Source: Vibrio sp. ES.051 (lineage in GTDB: Bacteria > Pseudomonadota > Gammaproteobacteria > Enterobacterales > Vibrionaceae). From it: DNA of 64,000 nt. Of the stretch, positions 20,234 to 29,615 are shown piece by piece. Below the pieces are notes generated by a model. The model saw nothing but the letters and a program-made list of their open reading frames with translations, searched no databases and was not told the DNA's origin. The DNA is taken from positions 558,001 to 622,000 of the forward strand of contig NZ_PDJL01000004.1 of assembly GCF_002563795.1 (NCBI RefSeq). The letters are read 5' to 3'. Numbering within the stretch: position 1 is the stretch's first letter; each line of letters begins with the position of its first letter. Made by a program: the position numbers and the translations under genes.

Positions 20234-20833
20234 ATGAAAGAAGTCATGCTATTCCCACTCACTTCAGTTGTACTTCCTGAAGGCAAAATGAATTTGCGAG
20301 TTTTTGAACCAAGATACAAACGTATGGTTAAGGAATGTAGCCTGCAAAATCTTGGTTTTGGTGTTTGTCTTGTTGGCGGTGAGGGTGATCCAAAAGACGT
20401 GGGAAATGTTTCATCTATCGGAACTTTGGTCAGAATCGTTGATTTTGAATTACTCAGTGATGGGCTTCTTGGTATCACCGTAACGGGTGAAAAACGGTTT
20501 ATCGTCAAACGTGTGCGTGCTGACTCGGACGGGTTACGCCATGCTGAAGTTGAATGGTTAGAAAATTGGCAACAGCCAGTTAACTCTCCTGACTTTATTT
20601 TTCTAAGTCAGCAGCTAGCGCATGTTTACGAAGAGTTTCCACAGCTTGGGAATCTCTACCAACACCGATTTTACGATGATCTGGCATGGGTTACTCAACG
20701 TTGGATTGAGTTATTGCCATTGGATTGTCATCTGTTTGAAAAGCTAGTGGGGGCAGAAGATTGTCTGCCCGCTTTGCAATTTCTCTCGGAAGCCATAGAA
20801 GCCCCGACCAACAACAAAGAGGCAAGGATATGA
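20234..20833 (+). CDS. LON peptidase N-terminal (substrate-binding) domain protein
   Basis: A 199-residue cytoplasmic protein made only of the LON N-terminal domain: the start MLFPLTSVVLPEGKMNLRVFEPRY and the LGFGVCLV segment are characteristic. It lacks the ATPase and serine-lysine protease domains of Lon, so it may bind substrates or serve another role. Its stop overlaps the start of the DUF4397 lipoprotein gene (ATGA), indicating co-translation with it. Confidence 0.85.
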   Translation: MKEVMLFPLTSVVLPEGKMNLRVFEPRYKRMVKECSLQNLGFGVCLVGGEGDPKDVGNVSSIGTLVRIVDFELLSDGLLGITVTGEKRFIVKRVRADSDGLRHAEVEWLENWQQPVNSPDFIFLSQQLAHVYEEFPQLGNLYQHRFYDDLAWVTQRWIELLPLDCHLFEKLVGAEDCLPALQFLSEAIEAPTNNKEARI

Positions 20834-22188
20834 AAGGATTTAGCAAAGCTGCATTAACAGTGGTAGCAGCGTTAGGATTGGCAGCGTGTGGCTCTGACAG
20901 TGACTCTATCGAATATTCCAATTTGCAAGCAGTGCATGCGTCTGCTGATGCGCCGCTTGCAAATGTGTGGATTAACAATCAACCATCATTGACTGATGTA
21001 GACTATGGTGTGGGGTCTGGCTATTTACAGTTGCGTGAAGGGATGAACTCGATACGGGTTGATGTTCAGCTACCGGGGAGTGAAACGGTAACTGTGATAC
21101 CTAATACGGAGTTGGACCTCGACTCTGACCTCTACTACAGCGTGTTCGTTGTCGGCGATGCAGATGGCACTCCAAACCCAGTGGAACCACTTGTAGTGAC
21201 GCGAAATGAAGATTCAATGGCAGATGCGAATAGTTTCGATGTTCAGGTGGTTCATGCGGCGTCAGGCGTTCCAGCCGTTGATCTTTATGTCACCAAGCCT
21301 GGTATTGACTTAGCAAGTTCAACGCCAGTTGCCAATCTTGCATACAAAGCATCAACAGGGGTGCTCAATCTGCCTGCGGGAGATTATCAGGTTCGACTCG
21401 CCGTTGGTAACACCGTCGCCTTTGATTCTGGCACCGTACCACTACCAGCAAATGCAGACTTGACGATAGCGGCGATCAATACGGCAGATTCTACCAGTAC
21501 TTCGCCAGTTAAGTTATTGGTTCTGGATGGCTCGGACTCTTCTATAATCGAAGATAAAGGGAGCCAAGCGGAAGCGCGAGTAGGACACCTTGTTGATGGT
21601 GCTCCTGTGGTTGATATTAATGTTGATGGAGCACCATTTGCACCGCTAGCTGACTTAGCATTCAAAGACGTTCGAGGTTATCTAGATCTTGAACCAGGTG
21701 CGTACGATATAGACGTATTTGTTGACGGCACGACGACTGACCCAATTATCGATGTAGATGGCTTAATGGTATCCGGCGGTATGGACTATAGTGTTTATGC
21801 GGTGGGCGTTGTAAACCCTGCGATTGATATTGAAGCGTTAGTTGTCGAAGATATGAGACGAGCAGTCGCCACTAGTGCAACACTAAACGTGACACACGCA
21901 GCAGCTAATCCGATAGCAAGCATGGTCGATATTTACCTTACAACAAGCACTGGTATTGACGGCAGTGATCCAACCTTTACTAACTTTGCGTACAAAGAGA
22001 GCTTACAAGGAATATACGTTGCTGCAGGCACCTATTATGTAACCGTGACAGTGGCTGGCGATCCAAGTACGGTTGCTGTTGATTCGGCACCAGTCACATT
22101 ATCGGACGGTGTTGTATATCAAGTAGTTGCTATCGATGATAGTAATAACGGTGGCTTCAACCTGTTGGTTGATGACATCACCGATTAG
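20830..22188 (+). CDS. DUF4397-repeat lipoprotein
   Basis: About 452 aa. The ATG at 20830, overlapping the previous stop, gives a lipoprotein signal with lipobox ALGLAA-C. The mature protein consists of repeated beta-rich modules containing HASADAP / HAASGVP / HAAANPI-type starts and YLQL.EG / VLNLPAGDYQVRL-type ends, at least four copies, as in DUF4397. It is very acidic. It is probably surface-exposed or periplasmic; its role is unknown. The sigma/anti-sigma pair follows 45 bases downstream. Confidence 0.85.
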   Translation: MKGFSKAALTVVAALGLAACGSDSDSIEYSNLQAVHASADAPLANVWINNQPSLTDVDYGVGSGYLQLREGMNSIRVDVQLPGSETVTVIPNTELDLDSDLYYSVFVVGDADGTPNPVEPLVVTRNEDSMADANSFDVQVVHAASGVPAVDLYVTKPGIDLASSTPVANLAYKASTGVLNLPAGDYQVRLAVGNTVAFDSGTVPLPANADLTIAAINTADSTSTSPVKLLVLDGSDSSIIEDKGSQAEARVGHLVDGAPVVDINVDGAPFAPLADLAFKDVRGYLDLEPGAYDIDVFVDGTTTDPIIDVDGLMVSGGMDYSVYAVGVVNPAIDIEALVVEDMRRAVATSATLNVTHAAANPIASMVDIYLTTSTGIDGSDPTFTNFAYKESLQGIYVAAGTYYVTVTVAGDPSTVAVDSAPVTLSDGVVYQVVAIDDSNNGGFNLLVDDITD

Positions 22189-22232
22189 GACGAATGGGAG
22201 GATAGTTCTCCTCCCTTTAATTAAGGCCGATT

Positions 22233-22817
22233 ATGATGAGTGATAGTCCAAAAAAGTTGGGACGCAGTGATTGGAATGATTGCATGACCAAAGTGAAGGC
22301 TCGTGATCAGGATGCGTTCGCTTTTGTGTTCCGTTTTTATGCCCCCAAACTGAAGCAGTTCGCCTATAAGCATGTTGGCAATGAACAAGTTGCGATGGAA
22401 ATGGTACAAGAAACGATGGCAACGGTTTGGCAGAAAGCCCACCTTTATGATGGTGAAAAGAGTGCGTTATCAACTTGGATATACACCATAATACGTAACC
22501 TGTGTTTTGACATGTTGAGAAAACAAAAGGGTAAAGAACTGCACATTCATTCTGATGACATTTGGCCTTCAGAGTATTATCCGCCTGATTTGGTTGACCA
22601 CTACTCCCCAGAGCAAGATATGCTGAAAGAGCAGGTGGTTAAATTTTTAGATATATTACCGAAAAATCAAAGAGATGTTCTAAAAGCGGTCTATCTTCAA
22701 GAGTTGCCGCACCAGCAAGTGGCAGAACTGTTTGATATACCACTCGGTACCGTGAAATCCCGGCTAAGGCTTGCTGTAGAAAAGCTGAGGCATTCAATGC
22801 ATACGGAGCAACTATGA
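22233..22817 (+). CDS. ECF-type sigma-70 family RNA polymerase sigma factor
   Basis: A 194-residue group IV sigma factor with region 2 (AFAFVFRFYAPKLKQFAYKHVG...VQETMATVWQKAHLYDG, then STWIYTIIRNLCFDMLRKQK) and region 4 helix-turn-helix (LPHQQVAELFDIPLGTVKSRLRLAVEKLR). The coding end overlaps the anti-sigma start by four bases. Pairing with a ChrR-type anti-sigma suggests the photo-oxidative/singlet-oxygen stress group first described for Rhodobacter RpoE-ChrR; the actual signal in this organism is inferred only. Confidence 0.92.
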   Translation: MMSDSPKKLGRSDWNDCMTKVKARDQDAFAFVFRFYAPKLKQFAYKHVGNEQVAMEMVQETMATVWQKAHLYDGEKSALSTWIYTIIRNLCFDMLRKQKGKELHIHSDDIWPSEYYPPDLVDHYSPEQDMLKEQVVKFLDILPKNQRDVLKAVYLQELPHQQVAELFDIPLGTVKSRLRLAVEKLRHSMHTEQL

Positions 22818-23473
22818 ACAAACACCCAGATAACAACTTGTTAGAAGCATACGCTTCGGGCAGCATTGATGCAGTTTCTGGTCTTGTGGTCGCAACCCAT
22901 TTAGAAACGTGCGCAAATTGCCGCGCTTATGTTAACCAAGTTGAAGCGAGTCAGGCAAATCTGGTGAACGATATCCCTTCAGATTATGTGCCTGAATTTG
23001 ATGATATGTTTCATAACATCATTAACGCTGAGCCTATTACTGACCATATTGAGATTCAAGAGTCAGCCCAGGTCAATGTAGCGGGTAAAAGCTTTGATCT
23101 TCCTAAAACGTTAGTGCGCTTTTCTGATCTAGTAGGCTCGTGGAGAAGCTACGGTGGTAAGGTATTTAGTGCTCAAATTGACTTAGGCGAAGAGGCGCGA
23201 GTGAGTTTGATGTACATAGGGGAAGAGATGCAAATTCCTCAGCATACTCATAAAGGATTGGAGTCAACATTAATTTTGCATGGCGGCTTTAGTGATGAAG
23301 ATGGTCAGTACGAAGAAGGGGATTTGATGATTCGAGATGCCTCCGTAAAACACAGCCCATATACTAAAGTTGGTGAAGATTGCTTGTGTTTAACGGTACT
23401 GACGGAGCCAATGATTTTTACCCAAGGCGTCGCGCGCATATTTAATATGTTTGGTAAAGGGCTTTATCCATAA
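22814..23473 (+). CDS. chrR: ChrR-type zinc anti-sigma factor with cupin domain
   Basis: 219 aa. The N-terminal zinc anti-sigma domain has the HLETCANC motif (H-x3-C-x2-C) for sigma binding. The C-terminal cupin domain (IPQHTHKGLESTLILHGGFSDEDGQYEEGD) contains conserved His and Glu ligands. This architecture is that of ChrR, which holds its ECF sigma factor inactive until the stress signal. The ATGA overlap with the sigma gene supports stoichiometric production. A terminator follows. Confidence 0.92.
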   Translation: MNKHPDNNLLEAYASGSIDAVSGLVVATHLETCANCRAYVNQVEASQANLVNDIPSDYVPEFDDMFHNIINAEPITDHIEIQESAQVNVAGKSFDLPKTLVRFSDLVGSWRSYGGKVFSAQIDLGEEARVSLMYIGEEMQIPQHTHKGLESTLILHGGFSDEDGQYEEGDLMIRDASVKHSPYTKVGEDCLCLTVLTEPMIFTQGVARIFNMFGKGLYP

Positions 23474-23499
23474 ACGTACTAACCTTATTTTGATTCAAG

Positions 23500-23527
23500 A
23501 AAAACCACCGAACGTCGGTGGTTTTTT
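23500..23527. terminator. Terminator between chrR and ampG
   Basis: The stem AAAACCACCG/CGGTGGTTTT, with a five-base loop, has an A run before it and a T run after it. It serves both convergent genes. Confidence 0.88.
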
Positions 23528-23548
23528 CATTTTACTGGCGGTGTTCTG

Positions 23549-24901
23549 TTAGTGTTTATAACGTGCCTTTTCCAGTAAATCATCGAAGTAATGGCGTAGC
23601 GAATACAACATAATTAAGCTCGGTATGACCATCACAGCAGTCAGCACGAAGAACGTGCTCCAGTCATTGAGATAATCAACCAACTCGCCACTAAATGAGG
23701 CAAGGGTTGTTCGACCGAAGTTCCCTAACGAGGCGAGCAAGGCATATTGCGTTGCGGAAAACGCTTGGCCGGTTAGGATCGTCAAGAAAGAAACAAAAGC
23801 GACGGTAGAAAAAGCCGTGGTAAAATTGTCAACGATGATTGTCGCCAAATACAAATGCTCATTGGGACCTACAGATGCAATCCAAGCAAACATCAAGTTA
23901 CTGGCAGACATGGCAATACCGCCAACCATTAGCCCACGCACAATACCAAATCTGACGTTGAACATACTTCCGAGGAAGGTAAAAAAGATGGTTGCGCCCC
24001 AGCCAATCAGTTTCGAGTAGTGCCCAATTTGTTCATTGCTGAAGCCGATATCTTTGTAGAACGCGATTGACATGCGGCCTAGAAACGCTTCGCCAATTTT
24101 AAAAAGAAAAACAAACAGCAATAGTGTGATGGCCACTCGGACGCCGTTACGATTAAAGAAGTCAAGAAACGGCTCCACAACCGTTACTGTAAACCAAGCG
24201 ACGACTTTAGAGCCAACCACTTCTTTGTGACGTTGCTCGGCTTCAGATTGCAATTGTTCTCGTTGTGTTTTTGGCTCACCCACTAAAAGTGTGAAAATCA
24301 TGAGAAGACCAACGATGACCGCCATGCCGTAATAAACGCCATTCCAACCAACGCTATCCGCATTAATAAAAGCTAAGTAACCAGGGAGAGAATAACCTGT
24401 CCACCATCCGATCACAGCCATAGCAGAGGCTTGTGGCAGTTTAGACTCTTCCGATTTTGGGAAAGTATCGATACGAAAGGCGTCTATCGCAATATCTTGT
24501 GTTGCGGATGCCGTTGCTATGCAAAGGGCGAGTAGAGAGGCAAAGAGTAAGTTCTTCGTAGGATCGACGCCAGCAATAAAAACCGTCGCGATCAACACAA
24601 TGGTTTGGCAGAAGAAAATCCAGCTACGTCGTTGCCCCAATAAGCGATAGAGCAGAGGCAACTTTACGCGGTCGACCAGTGGAGCCCAAAGAAAGTTAAT
24701 CGCATAAACCGCGAATACACTACCAAAATAGCCGATAGCAGAGAGAGTTAAACCTGCATCCTTGAGCCAGCCAGACATATTTGAGCCAATCAGTACCCAC
24801 GGAAAGCCGCTAGAGCAACCGAGCATGAAGACCCACAACAAACGCTTATCGAGGTAACTTTTTACCGTTTCCAACCAAGTGATGGAAGGTAATGAAGACA
24901 T
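23549..24901 (-). CDS. ampG: AmpG family muropeptide permease (MFS)
   Basis: A 450-residue inner-membrane protein with about 12-14 hydrophobic segments. The N-terminal phrase LGCSSGFPWVLIGSNMSGWLKDAG and the loop ATASATQDIAIDAFRID are typical of AmpG, which imports GlcNAc-anhydroMurNAc peptides during wall recycling. yajG is its close neighbour, as in E. coli, with a cyclophilin gene between. MltA in this window makes the anhydro-muropeptides that AmpG would transport. Confidence 0.9.
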   Translation of the reverse strand: MSSLPSITWLETVKSYLDKRLLWVFMLGCSSGFPWVLIGSNMSGWLKDAGLTLSAIGYFGSVFAVYAINFLWAPLVDRVKLPLLYRLLGQRRSWIFFCQTIVLIATVFIAGVDPTKNLLFASLLALCIATASATQDIAIDAFRIDTFPKSEESKLPQASAMAVIGWWTGYSLPGYLAFINADSVGWNGVYYGMAVIVGLLMIFTLLVGEPKTQREQLQSEAEQRHKEVVGSKVVAWFTVTVVEPFLDFFNRNGVRVAITLLLFVFLFKIGEAFLGRMSIAFYKDIGFSNEQIGHYSKLIGWGATIFFTFLGSMFNVRFGIVRGLMVGGIAMSASNLMFAWIASVGPNEHLYLATIIVDNFTTAFSTVAFVSFLTILTGQAFSATQYALLASLGNFGRTTLASFSGELVDYLNDWSTFFVLTAVMVIPSLIMLYSLRHYFDDLLEKARYKH

Positions 24902-24937
24902 AGATTAATCCAATTCAATGACGCTATTATGTTGAAA

Positions 24938-24970
24938 GAGAAAGCCCTTCGTTCATTCAAAGGGCTTTTA
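24938..24970 (-). terminator. Terminator downstream of the cyclophilin gene
   Basis: The hairpin AAAGCCCTT...AAGGGCTTT is A/T-flanked. It ends leftward yajG-cyclophilin transcription before ampG. Confidence 0.8.
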
Positions 24971-24977
24971 GATGGAG

Positions 24978-25523
24978 TTAGTCAAGTAGCATTGCTTTAG
25001 TGATGACGATTTGTGTCTCTGGAACATCGCGCATTCGACCGAACGAGCTGGTAGGTTGTTTGGCCATGTTTTGGATTACGTCAAAGCCTGTTGTCACCTG
25101 ACCAAAAACCGCATAGCCTGGTGGGCGGGCGTCGTAATTAAGAAAGTCATTGTCGACCAAATTAATAAAGAATTGACGAGTAGCAGAATCTGGCGCGTTG
25201 GTACGAGCCATCGAGATAGTCGCGCGATTATTACTTAAACCGTTGTTGCCTTCGTTTTTAATTGGCGCGTAAGTTTTCACCATTTTCATGTCTTGGTTAA
25301 AGCCACCACCTTGAGCCATAAAACCAGGGATTATGCGGTGGAAAACGGTGCCTTCATAACTGCCATCCTCAACATACTTAAGGAAGTTCGCTACGGTAAT
25401 CGGGGCTTTGTCTTCATTTAATTCAACAGTAAATGAGCCTAACGTTGTTTCAAATGCCACCTTAGGCCCTGCCCAAACACTGCAACTTAATAGTGCGAGA
25501 GAAAGAATCGCTTTGCGTAGCAT
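24978..25523 (-). CDS. ppiA: Periplasmic peptidyl-prolyl cis-trans isomerase (cyclophilin)
   Basis: 181 residues with a signal peptide (MLRKAILSLALLSCSVWA) followed by a complete bacterial cyclophilin domain: TVFHRIIPGFMAQGGGF carries the catalytic Arg and neighbours, and FINLVDNDFLNYD follows. It accelerates proline isomerisation in exported proteins. The start codon overlaps the stop of yajG (TAATG), so translation is coupled. The symbol is by analogy with E. coli PpiA; the ortholog assignment is less sure than the family. Confidence 0.87.
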   Translation of the reverse strand: MLRKAILSLALLSCSVWAGPKVAFETTLGSFTVELNEDKAPITVANFLKYVEDGSYEGTVFHRIIPGFMAQGGGFNQDMKMVKTYAPIKNEGNNGLSNNRATISMARTNAPDSATRQFFINLVDNDFLNYDARPPGYAVFGQVTTGFDVIQNMAKQPTSSFGRMRDVPETQIVITKAMLLD

Positions 25524-26092
25524 TAGAATCGCTCCTGCATGTATTGACGAAGTTCAGGGTCATTCGCAATTTCTTTTAACGTTAAAGTCACCACATCATT
25601 GAGTATTTGTTCAATATCGGCATCAGACGCACTTAATGTACCAGAGCGTGTTGCAGTGCCTGTGTAGGTTTTAACCAGTTTTCCCTGCGGAGTTTCTGCG
25701 ATGATGTCAAGAATCACTTTGGCATCCATCTCGTTTTCCATGACCGAGTGCTTCACGTTTACCAACGCTTCTTGAACGTTAAGTTGAATCGCATTATTAC
25801 TGTTTAAATCAGTCTGGAAACCTTGAGAAGAGAATTGCTGTTCTAAAGCTTCTTCTAAAGTAATACGTAAATTCTGCTTAGCATGAAGAGGGAGAATATT
25901 CGAACGACCGTTATCAACTAATGCAATGTATTGTGCTGCACGTACATCTTTGCTGGTCAAGCTGTAAGATTTGCCTTGAACAATTGGGTTTGTGCTTAGC
26001 GTGCTTTCAGGCATTAAATTCAGCTGTGCTTGTTGAGGTGCTGAACATGCAGCAAGCAATGCAACCGAAGCTGCAAGGACCAATTTTTTCAT
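25523..26092 (-). CDS. yajG: YajG family lipoprotein
   Basis: 189 aa; lipoprotein signal MKKLVLAASVALLAAC with a clear lipobox. The body (LEEALEQQFSSQGF, VQEALVNVKHSVMENEMDAKVILDI) matches the YajG family of outer-membrane lipoproteins of unknown function. AAGGA lies before the ATG. It is first in the leftward yajG-cyclophilin pair; conserved synteny with ampG supports the call. Confidence 0.88.
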   Translation of the reverse strand: MKKLVLAASVALLAACSAPQQAQLNLMPESTLSTNPIVQGKSYSLTSKDVRAAQYIALVDNGRSNILPLHAKQNLRITLEEALEQQFSSQGFQTDLNSNNAIQLNVQEALVNVKHSVMENEMDAKVILDIIAETPQGKLVKTYTGTATRSGTLSASDADIEQILNDVVTLTLKEIANDPELRQYMQERF

Positions 26093-26126
26093 TTTATTAT
26101 TCCTTTTAAATATGTTGCTTAACGTC

Positions 26127-27281
26127 TTATTTTACGTCTAATTTAGCAAGTTTTTTTGTGGCCTGTAAAATCACGAACTTATTGTTGGAAGCGATAAGTT
26201 TGACATTGTTATCGCCGAACAAGCGTTTTAGTTTTGCATCGTAGCTAAGATGGCGATTACCGATGACCAGTAACTTACCACCTTCACTCAATACTTGCTT
26301 TGCATCACAGAACATTTGCCAAGCAATATGATCGGTGATGGCCTGCTGTTGGTGAAAGGGTGGGTTACACATAATCATGGAGCAGCTGTTGTGTTTAAAA
26401 CCGTCCAAACAATTGTTTGCAACACACTGTATGTCTCTATTTTCACCAAGGTTATCTAGCAGGTTCTGCTTCGCGGACTCAAGCGCCATAAAGCTTTCAT
26501 CAACACAGGTTAATCGAGCATTCGGATTCAGCTGACCAAACTTCACAGACAGAACACCATTACCGCAACCGAGATCGATAACATTATCTATCAATGGGTC
26601 TTGAGGTAGGTGCTGCAACATAAAGCGTGCGCCTAAATCCAAACTTTCTCCTGAGTAGACGTTCGGCAAATTTTTGAGTTCGATACTTTCCCCATCAACG
26701 CTCCAAGTGATAAAAGGGTCGACTTCTATCACTGGTTCTGCGCTCGCTTGAGAAAACACCAATCGATGCTTTTTCCAAGCTAAAGACGTTTTGGTCTCGC
26801 CCAAGTATTTTTCAAACAACTTTAGTGTTGAAGTATGGATCTCTTTTGCTTTATTGACCGCAATAACAGGGCAGGAGGCTGGTAGTGACTTTCTTAGCTG
26901 ATGAAGTATCCACACGAGGTGGCGGTTACTTTTGGGCAACTGCAATAACACAAGGTCTGTGTTGGCGGGCACATCATCCATCGTGGTCAAAAATACCACT
27001 TGATTCGATTGATTTTGTTCTAGGTTGTATTGCGCGCCTTTATGAGAAATAAAAGAATCACTCATTAGCGTCACATGGTGCTTTTCTGAAAACCAGCAGG
27101 AGAGGGCACCAAAGCTGTCATTAATCACGAGGATGTTTTGATTGTCTGGCAAAGCAAGCTCTTCAACATGATTAATAAGATACTCATCCCCGGCATCCCA
27201 CGCTTGTAAAGTTTCATTATTGCGCTTTGGGAAACGATAGAGTATCAAGCTTCGGTCGTGAAGATTCAGTTCGGTTTTCAT
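26127..27281 (-). CDS. rlmG: 23S rRNA (guanine(1835)-N(2))-methyltransferase RlmG
   Basis: 384 aa. The N-terminal half is a degenerate methyltransferase-like domain; the C-terminal half is the active Rossmann domain with the SAM-binding VIDLGCGNGVLSV and the N6/N2-type catalytic motif MCNPPFH. This RlmG/RsmC-like architecture methylates G1835 of 23S rRNA. It is monocistronic and divergent from bolA. Confidence 0.92.
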   Translation of the reverse strand: MKTELNLHDRSLILYRFPKRNNETLQAWDAGDEYLINHVEELALPDNQNILVINDSFGALSCWFSEKHHVTLMSDSFISHKGAQYNLEQNQSNQVVFLTTMDDVPANTDLVLLQLPKSNRHLVWILHQLRKSLPASCPVIAVNKAKEIHTSTLKLFEKYLGETKTSLAWKKHRLVFSQASAEPVIEVDPFITWSVDGESIELKNLPNVYSGESLDLGARFMLQHLPQDPLIDNVIDLGCGNGVLSVKFGQLNPNARLTCVDESFMALESAKQNLLDNLGENRDIQCVANNCLDGFKHNSCSMIMCNPPFHQQQAITDHIAWQMFCDAKQVLSEGGKLLVIGNRHLSYDAKLKRLFGDNNVKLIASNNKFVILQATKKLAKLDVK

Positions 27282-27466
27282 AGCTAAGTGTAAGTTGATT
27301 CAGAAATTAGTCGTTATTGTCGCAAATGATGGCGTGCCGAGATACAAAAAGCTGTCAAATTTTCTTGTTATCATCTTTTTGACGATAGAATTGATAACAC
27401 GATAAGTGCGCTAGGGCTGCACCTCTGTCTAACTTGAGTATATACTTATGACATTCGAATCGATGA

Positions 27467-27784
<318 letters not shown>

Positions 27785-27810
27785 CCGCCAAAAATGTAAG
27801 AGTGTACAAG

Positions 27811-27836
27811 AAAGGTGGCCAAGGCCACCTTTCTTC
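27811..27836 (+). terminator. Terminator of bolA
   Basis: The perfect stem AAAGGTGGCC-AA-GGCCACCTTT is followed by a T-rich stretch. Confidence 0.88.
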
Positions 27837-28271
27837 GTTTTGACATTCTTTTGAGAGAAATGAACAGGGAGTAAAATACGGCATAAAAGAGAGTTAAAAA
27901 ACTGTTAATGGTATTTCAGTTTATGAATAAAAAATGACAGGGTATTTCAGGTGGTGAATATGGCTTTTCCATAAGATATTTATGGAATATAGCATTTGTG
28001 CGATCGGTCAAAGTTATGACTATTCTTTGACCTTTTAGACCCGGTTCAACTTAAATAACCTCTCTATTCTAATGATTGACCATGGCATCGAGTTCCTAAA
28101 AAATGCTAGACTACCGCACCTGATAAATCTCGCGTATTCCTCGTGACGAGATTTTTAATAGGATGTTGCGATTTTGATGTTTTAAAAACATCAAAACCGG
28201 ACACTGATGTCGTGTCTAAAAGTTACGCAATCAAAAGAATCTTTTTCCCGATAAAAGTAGTGCAAGTGCGT
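27837..28271 (+). promoter_or_regulatory. nqr operon promoter region and long leader with two hairpins
   Basis: The roughly 440 bp upstream of nqrA hold no independent gene. A terminator-like hairpin lies at 28125-28155 (arms AATCTCG/CGAGATT, then TTTT), followed at 28172-28196 by a perfect 11-bp stem (TTTTGATGTTT/AAACATCAAAA, three-base loop). Both lie in what should be the nqrA 5' untranslated leader, suggesting attenuation or RNA-level control; this is inference. Confidence 0.5.
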
Positions 28272-29612
28272 ATGATTACAATAAAGAAGGGCTTGGATCT
28301 TCCTATCGCAGGAACTCCATCCCAGGTGATTAATGATGGTAAGACCATCAAAAAAGTCGCCTTGCTTGGCGAAGAGTACGTTGGCATGCGTCCTACCATG
28401 CATGTCCGCGTTGGTGATGAAGTGAAAAAAGCGCAAGTTCTTTTTGAAGACAAAAAGAACCCTGGCGTTAAATTTACTGCACCAGCAGCCGGTAAAGTGA
28501 TCGAAGTTAACCGTGGCGCTAAACGTGTCCTTCAATCTGTAGTGATTGAAGTGGCAGGTGAAGAGCAGGTGACATTTGATAAGTTCGAAGCCGCTCAACT
28601 TTCTGGTCTAGATCGTGAAGTGATCAAGACTCAGTTAGTTGACTCTGGTCTTTGGACCGCTTTACGTACTCGTCCGTTTAGCAAGGTTCCTGCAATCGAG
28701 TCTGCTACTAAGGCTATTTTCGTTACTGCAATGGATACTAATCCACTCGCAGCGAAGCCTGAGTTGATCATCAATGAACAACAAGAAGCATTCATTGCTG
28801 GTCTAGACATTCTTTCAGCCCTGACAGAAGGCAAGGTTTACGTATGTAAATCTGGTACTAGCTTACCACGCTCTTCACAGTCTAACGTAGAAGAACACGT
28901 CTTCGATGGCCCTCATCCAGCAGGTCTTGCTGGCACCCACATGCATTTCCTATACCCAGTAAATGCAGAGAACGTGGCATGGAGTATCAACTACCAAGAC
29001 GTTATCGCGTTCGGTCAGCTATTCCTAACGGGCGAGCTACATACTGATCGTGTTGTGTCTTTAGCTGGTCCTGTCGTGAATAACCCACGTTTAGTTCGCA
29101 CTGTTCTTGGCGCAAGTCTTGACCAGTTGACGGATAATGAGCTAATGCCTGGCGAAGTTCGTGTGATCTCTGGCTCGGTACTAACGGGTACACATGCCAC
29201 TGGTCCACATGCTTACCTTGGTCGTTATCATCAGCAAGTATCAGTATTACGAGAAGGTCGTGAGAAAGAACTGTTCGGTTGGGCTGTGCCTGGTAAGAAC
29301 AAATTCTCAGTGACAAAATCTTTCCTTGGTCACGTATTCAAAGGTCAGTTGTTCAATATGACAACGACGACTAATGGTAGTGATCGTTCAATGGTTCCAA
29401 TTGGCAACTACGAACGCGTAATGCCTCTAGATATGGAACCGACATTGTTACTTCGCGATTTGTGCGCAGGTGATACTGACAGCGCGCAAGCGTTGGGTGC
29501 GCTCGAGCTAGATGAAGAAGATGTAGCATTGTGTACCTTTGTATGTCCTGGCAAATACGAATACGGTGAATTACTTCGTGAATGCCTAGATACCATTGTG
29601 AAGGAAGGGTAA
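28272..29612 (+). CDS. nqrA: Na+-translocating NADH:quinone reductase subunit A
   Basis: NqrA (446 aa) is the peripheral cytoplasmic subunit associated with quinone binding in the Na+-NQR complex. The start at 28272 gives the classical [19 protein letters not shown]-terminus; a 43-codon in-frame extension upstream lies across the leader hairpins and is not used. Length and sequence are as in other vibrios. It is first gene of nqrABCDEF, with nqrB starting three bases after its stop. Confidence 0.97.
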   Translation: MITIKKGLDLPIAGTPSQVINDGKTIKKVALLGEEYVGMRPTMHVRVGDEVKKAQVLFEDKKNPGVKFTAPAAGKVIEVNRGAKRVLQSVVIEVAGEEQVTFDKFEAAQLSGLDREVIKTQLVDSGLWTALRTRPFSKVPAIESATKAIFVTAMDTNPLAAKPELIINEQQEAFIAGLDILSALTEGKVYVCKSGTSLPRSSQSNVEEHVFDGPHPAGLAGTHMHFLYPVNAENVAWSINYQDVIAFGQLFLTGELHTDRVVSLAGPVVNNPRLVRTVLGASLDQLTDNELMPGEVRVISGSVLTGTHATGPHAYLGRYHQQVSVLREGREKELFGWAVPGKNKFSVTKSFLGHVFKGQLFNMTTTTNGSDRSMVPIGNYERVMPLDMEPTLLLRDLCAGDTDSAQALGALELDEEDVALCTFVCPGKYEYGELLRECLDTIVKEG

Positions 29613-29615
29613 TCC

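Noticed and set aside
28143..28271. In-frame 43-codon N-terminal extension of NqrA
   Set aside because: It runs through the leader hairpins and does not resemble NqrA N-termini, which begin at [11 protein letters not shown].
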